A stretch of DNA of 47,649 nt from Alphaproteobacteria bacterium (lineage in GTDB: Bacteria > Pseudomonadota > Alphaproteobacteria > UBA9655): NCBI GenBank assembly GCA_019749915.1, contig JAIEPE010000061.1:1-47649 (forward strand), in the 5' to 3' direction. A program made the position numbers and the translations under genes. Below the pieces are notes generated by a model, which saw only the letters and a list, made by a program, of their open reading frames with translations, had not been told where the DNA came from and did no database searches. Positions 19,075 to 27,480 of the stretch are shown piece by piece; the first letter of the stretch is position 1; each line of letters starts with the position of its first letter.

Positions 19075-19187
19075 AAAGCATTTCAAGTTACCGGGTAGGC
19101 TCCCAAGGGTGAGCCCGATGAGCGTATTCTGATACGTGACAGAGGGCGAATCCCGCAGGGCAACGCACCCGGAGCTTGAAATGCTTT
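19075..19187. other. Cloverleaf-like palindromic element (possible structured RNA or mobile DNA)
   Basis: An outer stem of 13 perfect pairs, AAAGCATTTCAAG (19075-19087) with CTTGAAATGCTTT (19175-19187), is extended after a small internal loop by CCGGGT (19091-19096) with ACCCGG (19167-19172). Inside are two hairpins: GGCTC (19098-19102) with GAGCC (19111-19115), and CGTAT (19123-19127) with ATACG (19132-19136); a third segment (GGGCGAATCCC) may fold too. No protein is encoded. It matches no RNA family I know. It is the only copy in the window. Confidence 0.5.
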
Positions 19188-19233
19188 AAGCATATCTATT
19201 GCTGTCTGTAGCATTACAAGCTACACTTTTTTG

Positions 19234-19950
19234 ATGAAGATAAAAGTTACGGATTACGCATTTTTTCCAAAGTTAACCGCTCTTCCTTTTATTGAGAGGA
19301 TTTGGGTCTATGGATCCCGTGCTCGAGGAGACTATCAGGAACGCTCTGATATAGATTTAGTTATTGATTCTCCCCATGCCACGTCCTCACAATGGCAGGA
19401 AATTTTAGATATCCTTGAAAATGCTGATACCTTATTGAAAATAGATTGTGTTAGGTTGGATGAAATTGAAAAGAAATCTTCCTTTGAACAACGCTTAAAG
19501 GAAGACAGAATTTTGCTTTTCAAAAGGAAAGGAGATCATATGACGGATCCTTTGTGGATGCAAAATTTTTCCGATTTAGGCGAAGCCTTAGAGAGATTAA
19601 AAGAAATTCTAGACGCTCCACTGGATGAGCACCGCTTTATTATGGATGGTACAATTCAGCGTTTTGAATTTTGTATAGAGCTTTTTTGGAAAAACTTTAC
19701 AAATTTTGCTGAAATGGAAGGCAAGGAAGTCTTATCTCCTCGGCAGGCTATTTCTGCAGCCTATCAGATGAAATGGTTTGATAATGAAACCCTTTGGCTT
19801 GAGATGCTTAAGGATAGAAACATTATGTCTCATACCTATAAGAAAGTTAAAGCAGATGCGGTGTATGAGCGTATCAAAACTTATTACCCAGAAATGAAAA
19901 CAACCTACGAGAGCTTAAGAAAACTCTATCTTAACAAGGTTGAAGAATAA
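19234..19950 (+). CDS. Fused MntA-like nucleotidyltransferase and HepT-like HEPN protein
   Basis: The N-terminal half (about residues 1-95) is a minimal nucleotidyltransferase with the GS-x10-DxD motif (GS at 27-28, DID at 39-41). The C-terminal half (about 103-238) resembles the HI0074 substrate-binding/HEPN family and carries R-x4-H-x-Y (RNIMSHTY, Arg195, His200, Tyr202), the HepT RNase motif. In MntA-HepT systems the antitoxin inactivates the toxin by adding AMP to its tyrosine. Usually the two are separate genes; here they form one frame. ATG 19234 follows an in-frame TTG at 19231; no good ribosome-binding site is seen for either. An internal ATG at 19540 has a strong site, so the HEPN half may also be made alone. 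Confidence 0.75.
   Translation: MKIKVTDYAFFPKLTALPFIERIWVYGSRARGDYQERSDIDLVIDSPHATSSQWQEILDILENADTLLKIDCVRLDEIEKKSSFEQRLKEDRILLFKRKGDHMTDPLWMQNFSDLGEALERLKEILDAPLDEHRFIMDGTIQRFEFCIELFWKNFTNFAEMEGKEVLSPRQAISAAYQMKWFDNETLWLEMLKDRNIMSHTYKKVKADAVYERIKTYYPEMKTTYESLRKLYLNKVEE
19528..19542 (+). promoter_or_regulatory. Internal ribosome-binding site and ATG within the MNT-HEPN fusion
   Basis: AAAGGAG lies five bases before an in-frame ATG at 19540, exactly at the domain boundary (MTDPLWMQNF). This is stronger than the site for the full-length start, so a free HEPN protein of 137 residues is likely. Confidence 0.55.
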
Positions 19951-19954
19951 CGCC

Positions 19955-20971
19955 CTAGTACTCATGACTAGAGCAAGGAGCTTGTTCGCTAGCAACAGAG
20001 GATTCATCAAGGCTTAAGCCAGGATATCCCAATTGTTGCATTTCTTCCATTAGTTGATTACGGGCCTTTTTTATCTCTGTTAAACGAACGTGAAATCCAT
20101 CTCCGTTACTGGCTTTGTCGAAAAAGTCCTGAATAGGTTGAGGGAAGACCAACTCTCTCATTCTAGTGCTGCCCTGAGACCCTAGTAAGAGAAACATTGA
20201 GACACAAAATTCATCCGGAATATAATCCAGGCCTTTTGGTGTATATCCTCCCTCCTCTAGATCAACAAAAACGACCTTCGGTTTTTCTGAAAACTCATCA
20301 ACAACAAACATACTTTTAGAATCAAACTCTCTGGGAGTCCCTTCATAGTGAATACCCCGTTCGAGCTCTGCAAGGAAAGCATCTAAAAGTCTTAAATTAT
20401 GAGTCCAATTGCTATAACTAACCTTATTATTGTGGGAATCAACTCTAACATAGAGTCGCTCTTCATCAAAATAATATTGAGAGAGAGGCGTTCCCATGAT
20501 GAAAGGAGTAAAAAGATAATCTCGAGAGTCACTTGTAAAGTGGGCGTAGCATCGCCCAAGATTTCTAAAGGCTTCATATTCACTTGTTCGTACTGGTGTC
20601 TTAACGGCCACATAACAACCTGAAGGGATATGTCGGGCGAGATATACGTGTCCTTCTTCCCCTTCTCCAATGAGAAGGCGCTTATTGTAAATAAAGTCGC
20701 CCATCTGAATTAGTTGTTGACTGTCAGTCATTTGTACGGCGGAAAGAAAATCTTTCTTTGAAGCAAAATTTTTTTTGTTTCTTTCATGAAGTTGATCCAA
20801 AACAGCATCCGGTAATTTTGTAAAGAGACGATCTTGCCAGGGATCATCTTTCGCTGGTTTTAAGGTTGGGTATAGCTTATAAAAATCATCTCTCTCAGCA
20901 TCAAAAGCATAACTGCTTAGATTAAAGAGTAAGCTGAGGAAAATGAGGACTAAAACAAACCTTAGACGCAT
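19955..20971 (-). CDS. Exported protein-kinase-like protein
   Basis: The 338-residue protein has a signal peptide (VLVLIFLSLLFNLSSYA, cleavage near 22), then a kinase-like fold. Visible elements are the glycine loop IGEGEEGHVY (101-110), the ATP lysine Lys124 in VAVK, a hinge-like LFTPFIMGTPLSQYY (153-167), a catalytic-loop-like FDSKS with Asp217 and Lys219, and a metal-site-like VVFVDLEEG with Asp237. The usual Asn of the catalytic loop is Phe222 and DFG is DLE, so activity is uncertain; small-molecule kinases of the same fold also vary here. The gene starts 29 bases after the RND pump gene on the same strand. Function is unknown; a secreted effector kinase or pseudokinase is the main idea. 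Confidence 0.55.
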   Translation of the reverse strand: MRLRFVLVLIFLSLLFNLSSYAFDAERDDFYKLYPTLKPAKDDPWQDRLFTKLPDAVLDQLHERNKKNFASKKDFLSAVQMTDSQQLIQMGDFIYNKRLLIGEGEEGHVYLARHIPSGCYVAVKTPVRTSEYEAFRNLGRCYAHFTSDSRDYLFTPFIMGTPLSQYYFDEERLYVRVDSHNNKVSYSNWTHNLRLLDAFLAELERGIHYEGTPREFDSKSMFVVDEFSEKPKVVFVDLEEGGYTPKGLDYIPDEFCVSMFLLLGSQGSTRMRELVFPQPIQDFFDKASNGDGFHVRLTEIKKARNQLMEEMQQLGYPGLSLDESSVASEQAPCSSHEY

Positions 20972-21000
20972 ATTATTAAATTCTACCTTTTGGGAAGACC

Positions 21001-24000
21001 TTATCTTTTTTCCTTCACAAGTCTATAAACAAAGGGCACGGCATAAAGGGTAAAGAAAGTACCGCCAAGAAGGCCTCCCACTAGGACCCAGCCGATTTGT
21101 TGACGGCTTTCAGCCCCAGCACCCATAGCAAGAGCAAGGGGAATTGCCCCTAAAGCCATAGCTCCAGTTGTCATTAAAATGGGCCGAAAACGTAGGAGAG
21201 TCGCCTTTTGAATAGCTTCCGTTACAGAAATTCCTTTGAGGCGCTCTTTATTTGCAAACTCAACAATCAAAATCCCATGTTTTGTGATGAGCCCCACCAA
21301 GGTTATAAGGCCAATTTGACTAAAAATATTAAGAGTCCCGTCTGCAAGATAAAGAGCCAAAAGTCCCCCCACCATGGACAAAGGAACTGTGACCATGATT
21401 AGGAGAGGATCAATCAAGCTATCGAATTGAATCGCCAAAACAAGGTAGATAAATAGGAGAGCCGCCACAAACATGATGTACATGTCCATTTTTGATTGCA
21501 AAAATTTGCGCAAATTACCAACAGGCTCATACTGCAGGGAAGGGGAGAGCTGCTTTTGGAGAGCAGCATTCACGGCATTCAACCCTTCTTGAAGAGAATA
21601 TCCCGGATTTAACTCCGCACTAAGAACGGTTGAACGCATTTTATTCATATGTTTTAAATCCGCAGGAATAGCAATTTCTTTAAGTGTAATAAGATGATTG
21701 AGAAGGATGTTGTCAGGAGAAGGGCCATCTTCAAAGGCACTCACATAAAAATTACCGATATCCTCCATACTTTTTTTATGACCGTCAACGGATTGAACAA
21801 TGACATCATAATTTTTGCCTTCTTTTTGAAAAGTGGTCACGCTGGAGCCGCTTAACATCACTTCTAAGGCGCGCGCTAAATCTTTTATTTTGACGCCCAA
21901 GAGAGACGCTTTATTGCGATCAACTTGAATGTTTAATTGAGGCGTACCGAGATAAAGCCCATGACTGACGAAATCAAAGATAGGGGAGTCTTTTAAGCTT
22001 TTAACAAGCTTATCCGCTTCAGCTTCAAGAAATTCATAAGACTTTGTAGTTTTAAGGGCTATTTCAATAGCAGCTTGTCCGCCTGCAAGAAGCCCTTTCA
22101 TGGGAAAAACGGAAACATCAACGCCAGGAATTGCTTTAGCTTTTTGTCTTAACTCTTGAATAATAGCTGTTTGGCTTTTGGAACGTTGATCCCAAGGTTT
22201 CAGACGAATGCCTCCCCAAATACCCGACCGTTGCGCCACCGCCCACAAGGAGGCTTGCTCAGGAGCTGATGAGAGGAGCTCTTCCATTTGGAGGGCATAA
22301 GGAGTCATTGATTCTAAGGTGGCCCCCTCTGGCCCTTGAACCCAAGCCCGGATAAGAGATTGGTCTTCTTGGGGAGCAAGTTCAGAAGGTATAAGGTAAA
22401 AGAGAACGCCCCCGGCAATGAGGGTAAGAGCAAGAAGACCGCTAAGGAGTTTGGGGCGGGCAAGTCCCTTTTGAAGACTTGCTTGGTATTTTTTGCTAAG
22501 TCCTTCAATAACCCCTTCAATAAAGCGTGAAAACCGAGAGTGATTTTCGAGATTTTTGGCGCGTAAAAGACGAGAACACATCATGGGAGATAAGGTCAAG
22601 GCCACAACGCCAGAGATAAGAACGGCTCCTGCAAGAGACACGGCAAATTCCGCAAAGAGTTTCCCTGTAAGTCCCTGAATAAAAGCAATAGGGGCATAAA
22701 CGCTGGCAAGGGTAAGTGTCATGACAATGACAGGAAAGGCAATCTCTCGACTTCCTTTGAGGGCGGCTTCCATAGGTGTAAGTCCTTCCTCAATATGACG
22801 ATGGATGTTCTCGAGAACCACGATCGCATCATCCACAACAAGGCCTATAGCAAGGACCATGGCTAAAAGTGTAATGGTATTAATGGAACATCCAAAAAGG
22901 TAAAGGAAAGCAAAGGAGCCAATTAAGGAAATGGGGATCGTCAGCAAAGGAATCAGCGTGGCCCGTGCCGAGTGAAGAAAGAGGAAAACAATCAAAAGAA
23001 CAAGGATAATCGACTCCACAATGGCTCTTTGAACAGCTTTAATGGAAGCCTCAATGAACATTGAAAAGTCGTAACCAATATCAACTTTCATTCCTTGCGG
23101 AAGAGAAAGTGCTATTTGTGAAATAAAATCTTTTATGGTGTGGGAGATGGAGAGGACATTGCCATCCGCCCGCTTCTTTATTCCCATAAAGACGGCCGGG
23201 CTCTTGTTATATCGAGGAAGCCATTCATTTTCACGAGAATCTTTACCAAAGGTAATGCTGGCAATATCTTTGAGATAAATAAGGGATCCTTTATTCTCGC
23301 GAACGACTAATTCGCTCATTTCCTCAGGTGTATTTAATCCCGAGTCCACCACAATGTTCACATATCGTTGTCCTTTAACGATGCTTCCTCCGGGAAATTC
23401 TCGGCTATTCTCTTCAAGAGCATCAATGACATCCGTAACTGAAACGTTATGAGCCTTCATCTTTTCACGATCCAAACGGACCTGCATCGTCACTGCATTC
23501 CCATAGATATCAGCACTACCAACGCCGGGAATGGTTTCAAAAGTTCCCTTTAAATTACGATCCGCATAATCAGTGAGATCTGTTTCAGGATGGATCTGAC
23601 TTGTGAGGGTCAGATACATAAAGGGATCTTTTGACTCTGAACTTTTGATAACGACGGGCGCGTCAACTTCTTCTGGTAAATCGCTAACGACTTGAGAAAT
23701 ACGTTCACGCACATCGGAGGCGGCGTCAGAAAGGGAAACTTCAGGACGCAAAAAAAGGCTAATATTACTGATGCCAGTTTTACTTGAGGATTCCATATAA
23801 TCAAGGCCGGGAATGCCTGCAAGCGTGTCTTCTAAAAATGTTGTGACTTTTGATTCAATGATATTAGCAGCGGCTCCTGAGTACTTAGTTTCCACAACAA
23901 GAACCTGTTCTTCAACTTCAGGATATTGTTGCAGGCCTAGGTTCATATAGGATAACAGGCCAACAATGATGATAATAAGGCTTAGGGCGATTGAAAAAAT

Positions 24001-24033
24001 AGGCCGTTTAATCGCTATATCCGTAATAAGCAT
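21001..24033 (-). CDS. RND-family multidrug efflux pump, inner-membrane subunit
   Basis: The 1010-residue proton-driven exporter belongs to the HAE-1 (AcrB/MexB-like) family. The proton-relay aspartates are Asp401-Asp402 (GLVVDDAIV) and the partner lysine is Lys918 (LITKHGILIVEF). The twelve-helix, two-porter-domain architecture is apparent: the first helix IFSIALSLIIIIVGLL, a block near 330-540, and a second block from about 840. The adaptor gene lies 20 bases upstream. No outer-membrane TolC-like gene is present here, so one elsewhere would be shared. Length is near the usual 1020-1050. Substrates are unknown. Confidence 0.9.
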   Translation of the reverse strand: MLITDIAIKRPIFSIALSLIIIIVGLLSYMNLGLQQYPEVEEQVLVVETKYSGAAANIIESKVTTFLEDTLAGIPGLDYMESSSKTGISNISLFLRPEVSLSDAASDVRERISQVVSDLPEEVDAPVVIKSSESKDPFMYLTLTSQIHPETDLTDYADRNLKGTFETIPGVGSADIYGNAVTMQVRLDREKMKAHNVSVTDVIDALEENSREFPGGSIVKGQRYVNIVVDSGLNTPEEMSELVVRENKGSLIYLKDIASITFGKDSRENEWLPRYNKSPAVFMGIKKRADGNVLSISHTIKDFISQIALSLPQGMKVDIGYDFSMFIEASIKAVQRAIVESIILVLLIVFLFLHSARATLIPLLTIPISLIGSFAFLYLFGCSINTITLLAMVLAIGLVVDDAIVVLENIHRHIEEGLTPMEAALKGSREIAFPVIVMTLTLASVYAPIAFIQGLTGKLFAEFAVSLAGAVLISGVVALTLSPMMCSRLLRAKNLENHSRFSRFIEGVIEGLSKKYQASLQKGLARPKLLSGLLALTLIAGGVLFYLIPSELAPQEDQSLIRAWVQGPEGATLESMTPYALQMEELLSSAPEQASLWAVAQRSGIWGGIRLKPWDQRSKSQTAIIQELRQKAKAIPGVDVSVFPMKGLLAGGQAAIEIALKTTKSYEFLEAEADKLVKSLKDSPIFDFVSHGLYLGTPQLNIQVDRNKASLLGVKIKDLARALEVMLSGSSVTTFQKEGKNYDVIVQSVDGHKKSMEDIGNFYVSAFEDGPSPDNILLNHLITLKEIAIPADLKHMNKMRSTVLSAELNPGYSLQEGLNAVNAALQKQLSPSLQYEPVGNLRKFLQSKMDMYIMFVAALLFIYLVLAIQFDSLIDPLLIMVTVPLSMVGGLLALYLADGTLNIFSQIGLITLVGLITKHGILIVEFANKERLKGISVTEAIQKATLLRFRPILMTTGAMALGAIPLALAMGAGAESRQQIGWVLVGGLLGGTFFTLYAVPFVYRLVKEKR

Positions 24034-24053
24034 GATACACTTTTCCTTAAGGC

Positions 24054-25064
24054 CTAGGATTTCGGGGCAACAGTGATGACTGAGCCATCTTGAATTTTAT
24101 CTTGTCCTTCAAGAACAATAGAATCTCCTCTAACAAGACCTGAGAGAATTTCGGCTTGATCGGCAGTCCGTTGGCCCAAAGTAACTTTTGTGAGAATCGC
24201 TTTATTTCCAGATTGTTTATAGACATAATTCCCTGTAGGTCGAATCACCAACGCTTGCTCAGGAACAAAAAGAGAATTTTTTGTGTTGAGAGTAGTTTTT
24301 AATTCTGCACAGGCGTAAAGACCAGGGATGAGCTTTTTATCCTCATTAGGAAATGTTGCAAATATCATAACGCTACGGCTCGATTCATCAACGGCTGGCT
24401 CTATGGCCTCAACGGTACCTGCAAAAATTACTTCCGGGTAAACATCCGTTGTCGCAAGGACTTTATCGCCAACTTTTATAAGGGGGATTTCTTTTTGAGG
24501 AATCGTAAATTTGAGGCGAATAGGTGTTATATCTTGAATACGCACCAAAGCATCTCCTTCAGTAACATAAGAACCTTTCCCAACCTGCCTTTCCGAGAGA
24601 GCGCCATCGAAGGGAGCTCGAATTTTAGTCTTTTCAAGTTTTTCTTTAGCAAGGATTAAATCTGCCTCGGAAGATTTAACATCCGTTTCAGCCGCTTCTA
24701 AATCTTGGAGGCTCGCAAATTTTCTTGTCGCAAGTTCCTCTTTACGTTTAAGAATATTTATATTTTTTTGAAGTGCAGATTCTGCCTTTTTGACGTTGGC
24801 TTGCTGTTCTTCATTGTGAATAGTAAAAAGTGTTTGGTCAGGCTTTGCAAACTCACCATCGCTGAAATGTACAGCATGAATTCGCCCTGCAGTTTCCGAC
24901 TTTAAAATTACGTCATTGTAGGGGCTAAATGTTCCCACACCTGCAATAGAAGGATTAAGAACCCCCTCCTTAACTTGGGTGATAATGACCGTTTGTGCTT
25001 TTTCGTAAGCATGTGCAGGGGATAAAGCGACAATCATAAAAATGAGAAGGAAAGCGCGAAACAT
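24054..25064 (-). CDS. RND efflux periplasmic adaptor (membrane fusion protein)
   Basis: The 336-residue adaptor joins the RND pump to the outer-membrane channel. After a signal peptide (FLLIFMIVALSPAHA) come the lipoyl/barrel-sandwich segment (KSETAGRIHAVHFSDGEF), a helical hairpin (about 85-145, rich in Lys and Glu), the second lipoyl half (KIRAPFDGALSERQVGKG) and beta-barrel domains. No lipobox cysteine is seen, so it is anchored only by its export signal or by pump binding. It starts the unit that contains the pump and the kinase-like gene. Confidence 0.88.
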   Translation of the reverse strand: MFRAFLLIFMIVALSPAHAYEKAQTVIITQVKEGVLNPSIAGVGTFSPYNDVILKSETAGRIHAVHFSDGEFAKPDQTLFTIHNEEQQANVKKAESALQKNINILKRKEELATRKFASLQDLEAAETDVKSSEADLILAKEKLEKTKIRAPFDGALSERQVGKGSYVTEGDALVRIQDITPIRLKFTIPQKEIPLIKVGDKVLATTDVYPEVIFAGTVEAIEPAVDESSRSVMIFATFPNEDKKLIPGLYACAELKTTLNTKNSLFVPEQALVIRPTGNYVYKQSGNKAILTKVTLGQRTADQAEILSGLVRGDSIVLEGQDKIQDGSVITVAPKS

Positions 25065-25131
25065 GAAATACCCTTTAAGAAAATTTAATTTGTTGTGTAT
25101 ACTAGCGAATAATTTAATTTAAGGAAAGAGA

Positions 25132-25923
25132 ATGTTTCTCATCGATAGCCATTGTCATCTTGATTATGATCCTATGGTCAGTGACCTTGAAGGAACCTTG
25201 AAGCGAGCGCAAAATAAAGGAGTCGATCTCTTCTTGACGATTTGCACTGACCTTTCAAAGATTCCTGTCGTGACTTCACTTGCAGAAAGTGACGAGCGAG
25301 TTTTTGCCTCCATTGGAGTACATCCTCACGAAGCAGAAAAGATAAATAAGGATGTAGATCTCTTGAATCTTTTAATAGAAGCTGCCCAGCATCCTCGTGT
25401 TGTGGGTTTTGGAGAAACAGGTCTTGATTATTATTATGCCCATAGCCCCAAGGATGAACAGAAAAAAGCCTTTGAAGCCCATATAAAGGCTGCTCTTCAG
25501 GCGGATTTTCCTTTGATTGTTCATACGCGAGATGCGGAAGAAGACACGATTGAGCTTTTAAAAACAGTAGGGCAGGGGAGGGTACGAGGGCTAATTCATT
25601 GTTTTACGGGAAGTGAAAAGTTAAGAGATCAGGCCCTTGATCTTGGTTTTTATATCTCAATTTCAGGTATTATTACTTTTCAGAAAGCCGCCTCCTTAAG
25701 AGGTATCGTTAAGGACGTTCCCTTAAACCGTTTGTTGGTTGAAACCGATGCGCCCTTTCTTGCTCCCGAGCCCTATCGTGGAAAATCTAATGAGCCGGCT
25801 TATATTGTGGAAACGGCTAAAAAGCTGGCAGAACTTAAAGCCGTCGATTTCAGTCAATTGTGCGAGCAAACCAGTCAGAACTTTTTAACATTATTTTCAA
25901 AGGTAAAATTATCATGCGGGTAA
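25132..25923 (+). CDS. tatD: TatD-family metal-dependent hydrolase (DNase)
   Basis: TIM-barrel metallohydrolase with 3'-5' DNase activity in characterised members. The metal ligands are visible as DSHCHLDYD (His7, His9), GFGETGLDYYY, IVHTRDAEEDT, HCFTGSEKL and VETDAPFLAPEPYRG. The 263-residue length is normal. AAGGAAAGAG precedes the ATG at 25132. The downstream MBL gene starts at 25914 within the last codons (10-base overlap), a common tatD-phosphodiesterase pairing that often follows metG and holB, neither seen here. Confidence 0.9.
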   Translation: MFLIDSHCHLDYDPMVSDLEGTLKRAQNKGVDLFLTICTDLSKIPVVTSLAESDERVFASIGVHPHEAEKINKDVDLLNLLIEAAQHPRVVGFGETGLDYYYAHSPKDEQKKAFEAHIKAALQADFPLIVHTRDAEEDTIELLKTVGQGRVRGLIHCFTGSEKLRDQALDLGFYISISGIITFQKAASLRGIVKDVPLNRLLVETDAPFLAPEPYRGKSNEPAYIVETAKKLAELKAVDFSQLCEQTSQNFLTLFSKVKLSCG

Positions 25924-26678
25924 CAATTTTAGGCTGTGGCGCTTCTGAAGGCGTTCCTGTTGTGACGGGAAGGTGGGGAGAATGCGACCCTGCTAATCCC
26001 AAAAATGTACGCACCCGCGCGTCTATAGTGGTGCAACAGGATGAAACAACGCTTTTAGTGGATACATCTCCTGATCTTCGTATGCAGCTGCTTTCCACGG
26101 GTATAGGAAAACCTGATGCTATCCTCTATACCCATGATCATTCTGACCACACCCATGGCATTAATGATGTGCGCCCCTTTACTTACGTGAATAAAATCCC
26201 CATTCCTATTTATAGTGATGCCCATACCATTGCGTCTATCAAAAGACGTTTTGCCTATGCTTTTCCCTCAGAAACTCTAAAACCAGATATCTATTATGCT
26301 TTTCTCACAGCGAATATTGTAGAGGCGCCCTTTCAAATTGGCGGCATCTCCGTTGTTCCTTTTTTACAGGGTCATGGTTATTCGACTACTGTCGGATATA
26401 GGTTTGAGAAAATAGCCTATTCCACGGATGTAGTTGAACTCGATGAAGCTGCTTTTAAGATCCTAGAAGGCGTGGATGTATGGATTGTGGATTGTATTGC
26501 AAGGGATCCACGTCCCAGTCACTCTCATCTTGAACAAACCTTAAAATGGATTGAAAGAGTCAAACCTAAACAAGCCTACTTAACGCACATGTCCGCTCTT
26601 CTTGATTACGAGACGCTTCTCAAAGAGCTCCCTAAAGGTGTTCTGCCTGCCTATGATGGTCTTGTGATCGAGGTTTAA
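25914..26678 (+). CDS. PhnP-like MBL-fold metallohydrolase
   Basis: Metallo-beta-lactamase-fold phosphodiesterase related to PhnP/RNase Z. The metal motif THDHSDHTHG (HxHxDH) and the later histidine segments FLQGHGYSTT, STDV and LTHMS are present. The N-terminal LGCGASEGVP and CDPANPKNVRTRAS are typical of the tatD-linked subgroup, where a cyclic phosphate diester is the likely substrate. The start at 25914 is chosen because LGCGASEGVP must sit at the very N-terminus; an upstream in-frame ATG at 25860 lies inside tatD. It overlaps tatD by 10 bases. Confidence 0.85.
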   Translation: MRVTILGCGASEGVPVVTGRWGECDPANPKNVRTRASIVVQQDETTLLVDTSPDLRMQLLSTGIGKPDAILYTHDHSDHTHGINDVRPFTYVNKIPIPIYSDAHTIASIKRRFAYAFPSETLKPDIYYAFLTANIVEAPFQIGGISVVPFLQGHGYSTTVGYRFEKIAYSTDVVELDEAAFKILEGVDVWIVDCIARDPRPSHSHLEQTLKWIERVKPKQAYLTHMSALLDYETLLKELPKGVLPAYDGLVIEV

Positions 26679-26756
26679 TATTTAAAATCCTGCAATTCTT
26701 TTATGAAAGATGATCGTTATCATATTATCTATACCTCTCCAGATGTCATTCCCGCG
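26670..26756. repeat. Repeat D, copy 1 (3'-flank duplication plus half palindrome)
   Basis: From the last codons of the MBL gene (GAGGTTTAAT at 26670-26679) to GTCATTCCCGCG at 26756, this stretch aligns with 35437-35525 at roughly 80% by eye. The right side of the palindrome (GCGGGGATGACA in the other copy) is degraded here. It lies in a 450-base gap (26679-27128) that also holds family C, a terminase fragment and a strong hairpin. Confidence 0.7.
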
Positions 26757-26824
26757 GAGACGGGGAACACGGGAATTCAGTCGTAGGAATGAGATATTAC
26801 ATTGCTGCGCAATGAGTAATACAC

Positions 26825-26898
26825 TAGATCCCGCGGTCAAGCCGCGGAACGTCAAGTGTGGTGTGGGGTGACGCCCCGTGGTTTAACCACGGGGTCCA
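26825..26898. repeat. Palindromic intergenic repeat, family C
   Basis: TAGATCCCGCGGTCAAGCCG pairs with the sequence ending GGTTTAACCACGGGGTCCA. It is the best preserved C copy (compare 18878-18952, 45904-45977) and is followed by the same ATTAATGAA tail as at 18961-18969. Confidence 0.8.
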
Positions 26899-26931
26899 GG
26901 GTCATATTAATGAAAGCCAAAAAGGCATCTC

Positions 26932-26961
26932 TCAAACTTGCCAGACTTTGAATTTGTCTTC
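26932..26961 (-). pseudogene. Fragment: duplicate of the terminase 3' end
   Basis: On the minus strand this reads EDKFKVWQV and a TGA. The last six residues, FKVWQV, equal the C-terminus of the terminase at 27864; 20 of 22 bases match (CAAACTTGCCAGACTTTGAA against 27868-27889). The stop codon differs (TGA versus TAA-type context), and no terminase sequence precedes it. It is a relic of a duplication or insertion event around the mntA-hepT pair. Confidence 0.55.
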
Positions 26962-27054
26962 ACGAGGCCCTTCGAAGGAAAGTAGAAAAAGAGATGAGGC
27001 TAGAAGAAGATAATAAAAATTCTCTTAGATAGTGTCTGCCGAATAGCTATTATT

Positions 27055-27099
27055 TTAACCCTAGGGGGCATTGCAAAGAGTAATGGCCCGTAGGGTTAA
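27055..27099. terminator. Long-stem hairpin downstream of hepT
   Basis: TTAACCCTA (27055-27063) pairs with TAGGGTTAA (27091-27099), and the inner GGGGCATTGC region continues the stem with two mismatches to about 20 pairs. T-rich sequence follows on the plus strand. It lies 30 bases beyond the hepT stop on the minus strand, so a terminator or a remnant palindrome is plausible. Confidence 0.5.
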
Positions 27100-27128
27100 T
27101 TTTACTTTTCCTTATTTTGTCTCATATG

Positions 27129-27480
27129 TTATGAACTCGCGCACTTCTCAAGTTCTTCCCTGATAACCAGTTCAAGAGGAGGCAGTGCATTGATTACTGT
27201 TGCCCAAACTCTACTTTCTAGGACATCTTCATAATCATGCCGATAAATATTTCCAGCCCCTTTAATGCCTTGCCCAAGGAATATGAAGGTACCTACTACA
27301 GATCTCTTCTGGCAAGCGACGTGTTGCCTCTGAAATAATTTCAAGAGCTCTAATAACTGCATATATTGTGCGCTTATCCGTAAGAAAATCTTCATAGGTC
27401 GTGTCTCTTACGAAGGAAGTTGCCAACAGAATGTTTTCAAGGATATCTTCAAGAGCTTGGGTTGCCTCTTTAGAAGGCAT
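27129..27480 (-). pseudogene. hepT: HepT-like (DUF86) HEPN toxin, frameshifted
   Basis: The start at 27480 (MPSKEATQALEDILENI) overlaps mntA by 11 bases. The frame reads EIISEATRRLPEEI and then HIPWARH-stop at about 27262. Deleting one G of the GGG at 27273-27275 restores HIPWQGIKGAGNIYRHDYED, a normal DUF86 C-terminus ending ELEKCASS at 27129. So one extra base breaks the gene. The HDY part of the RNase motif is retained, but the canonical Arg of R-x4-H-x-Y is Gly in this subgroup. It may be a pseudogene or rescued by slippage; a sequencing error is possible. Its partner is MntA directly upstream. Confidence 0.7.

Noticed and set aside
19112-19145. Hammerhead ribozyme-like CCGATGAG followed by a hairpin
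   Set aside because: The core should be CTGATGA and the segment after the hairpin should be GAA; here it is CCGATGA and GAC, so the catalytic core is not present.
26679-27128. Small protein-coding gene in the 450-base gap
   Set aside because: Short frames there overlap palindromic repeats and lack ribosome-binding sites; only the terminase tail fragment is recognisable.
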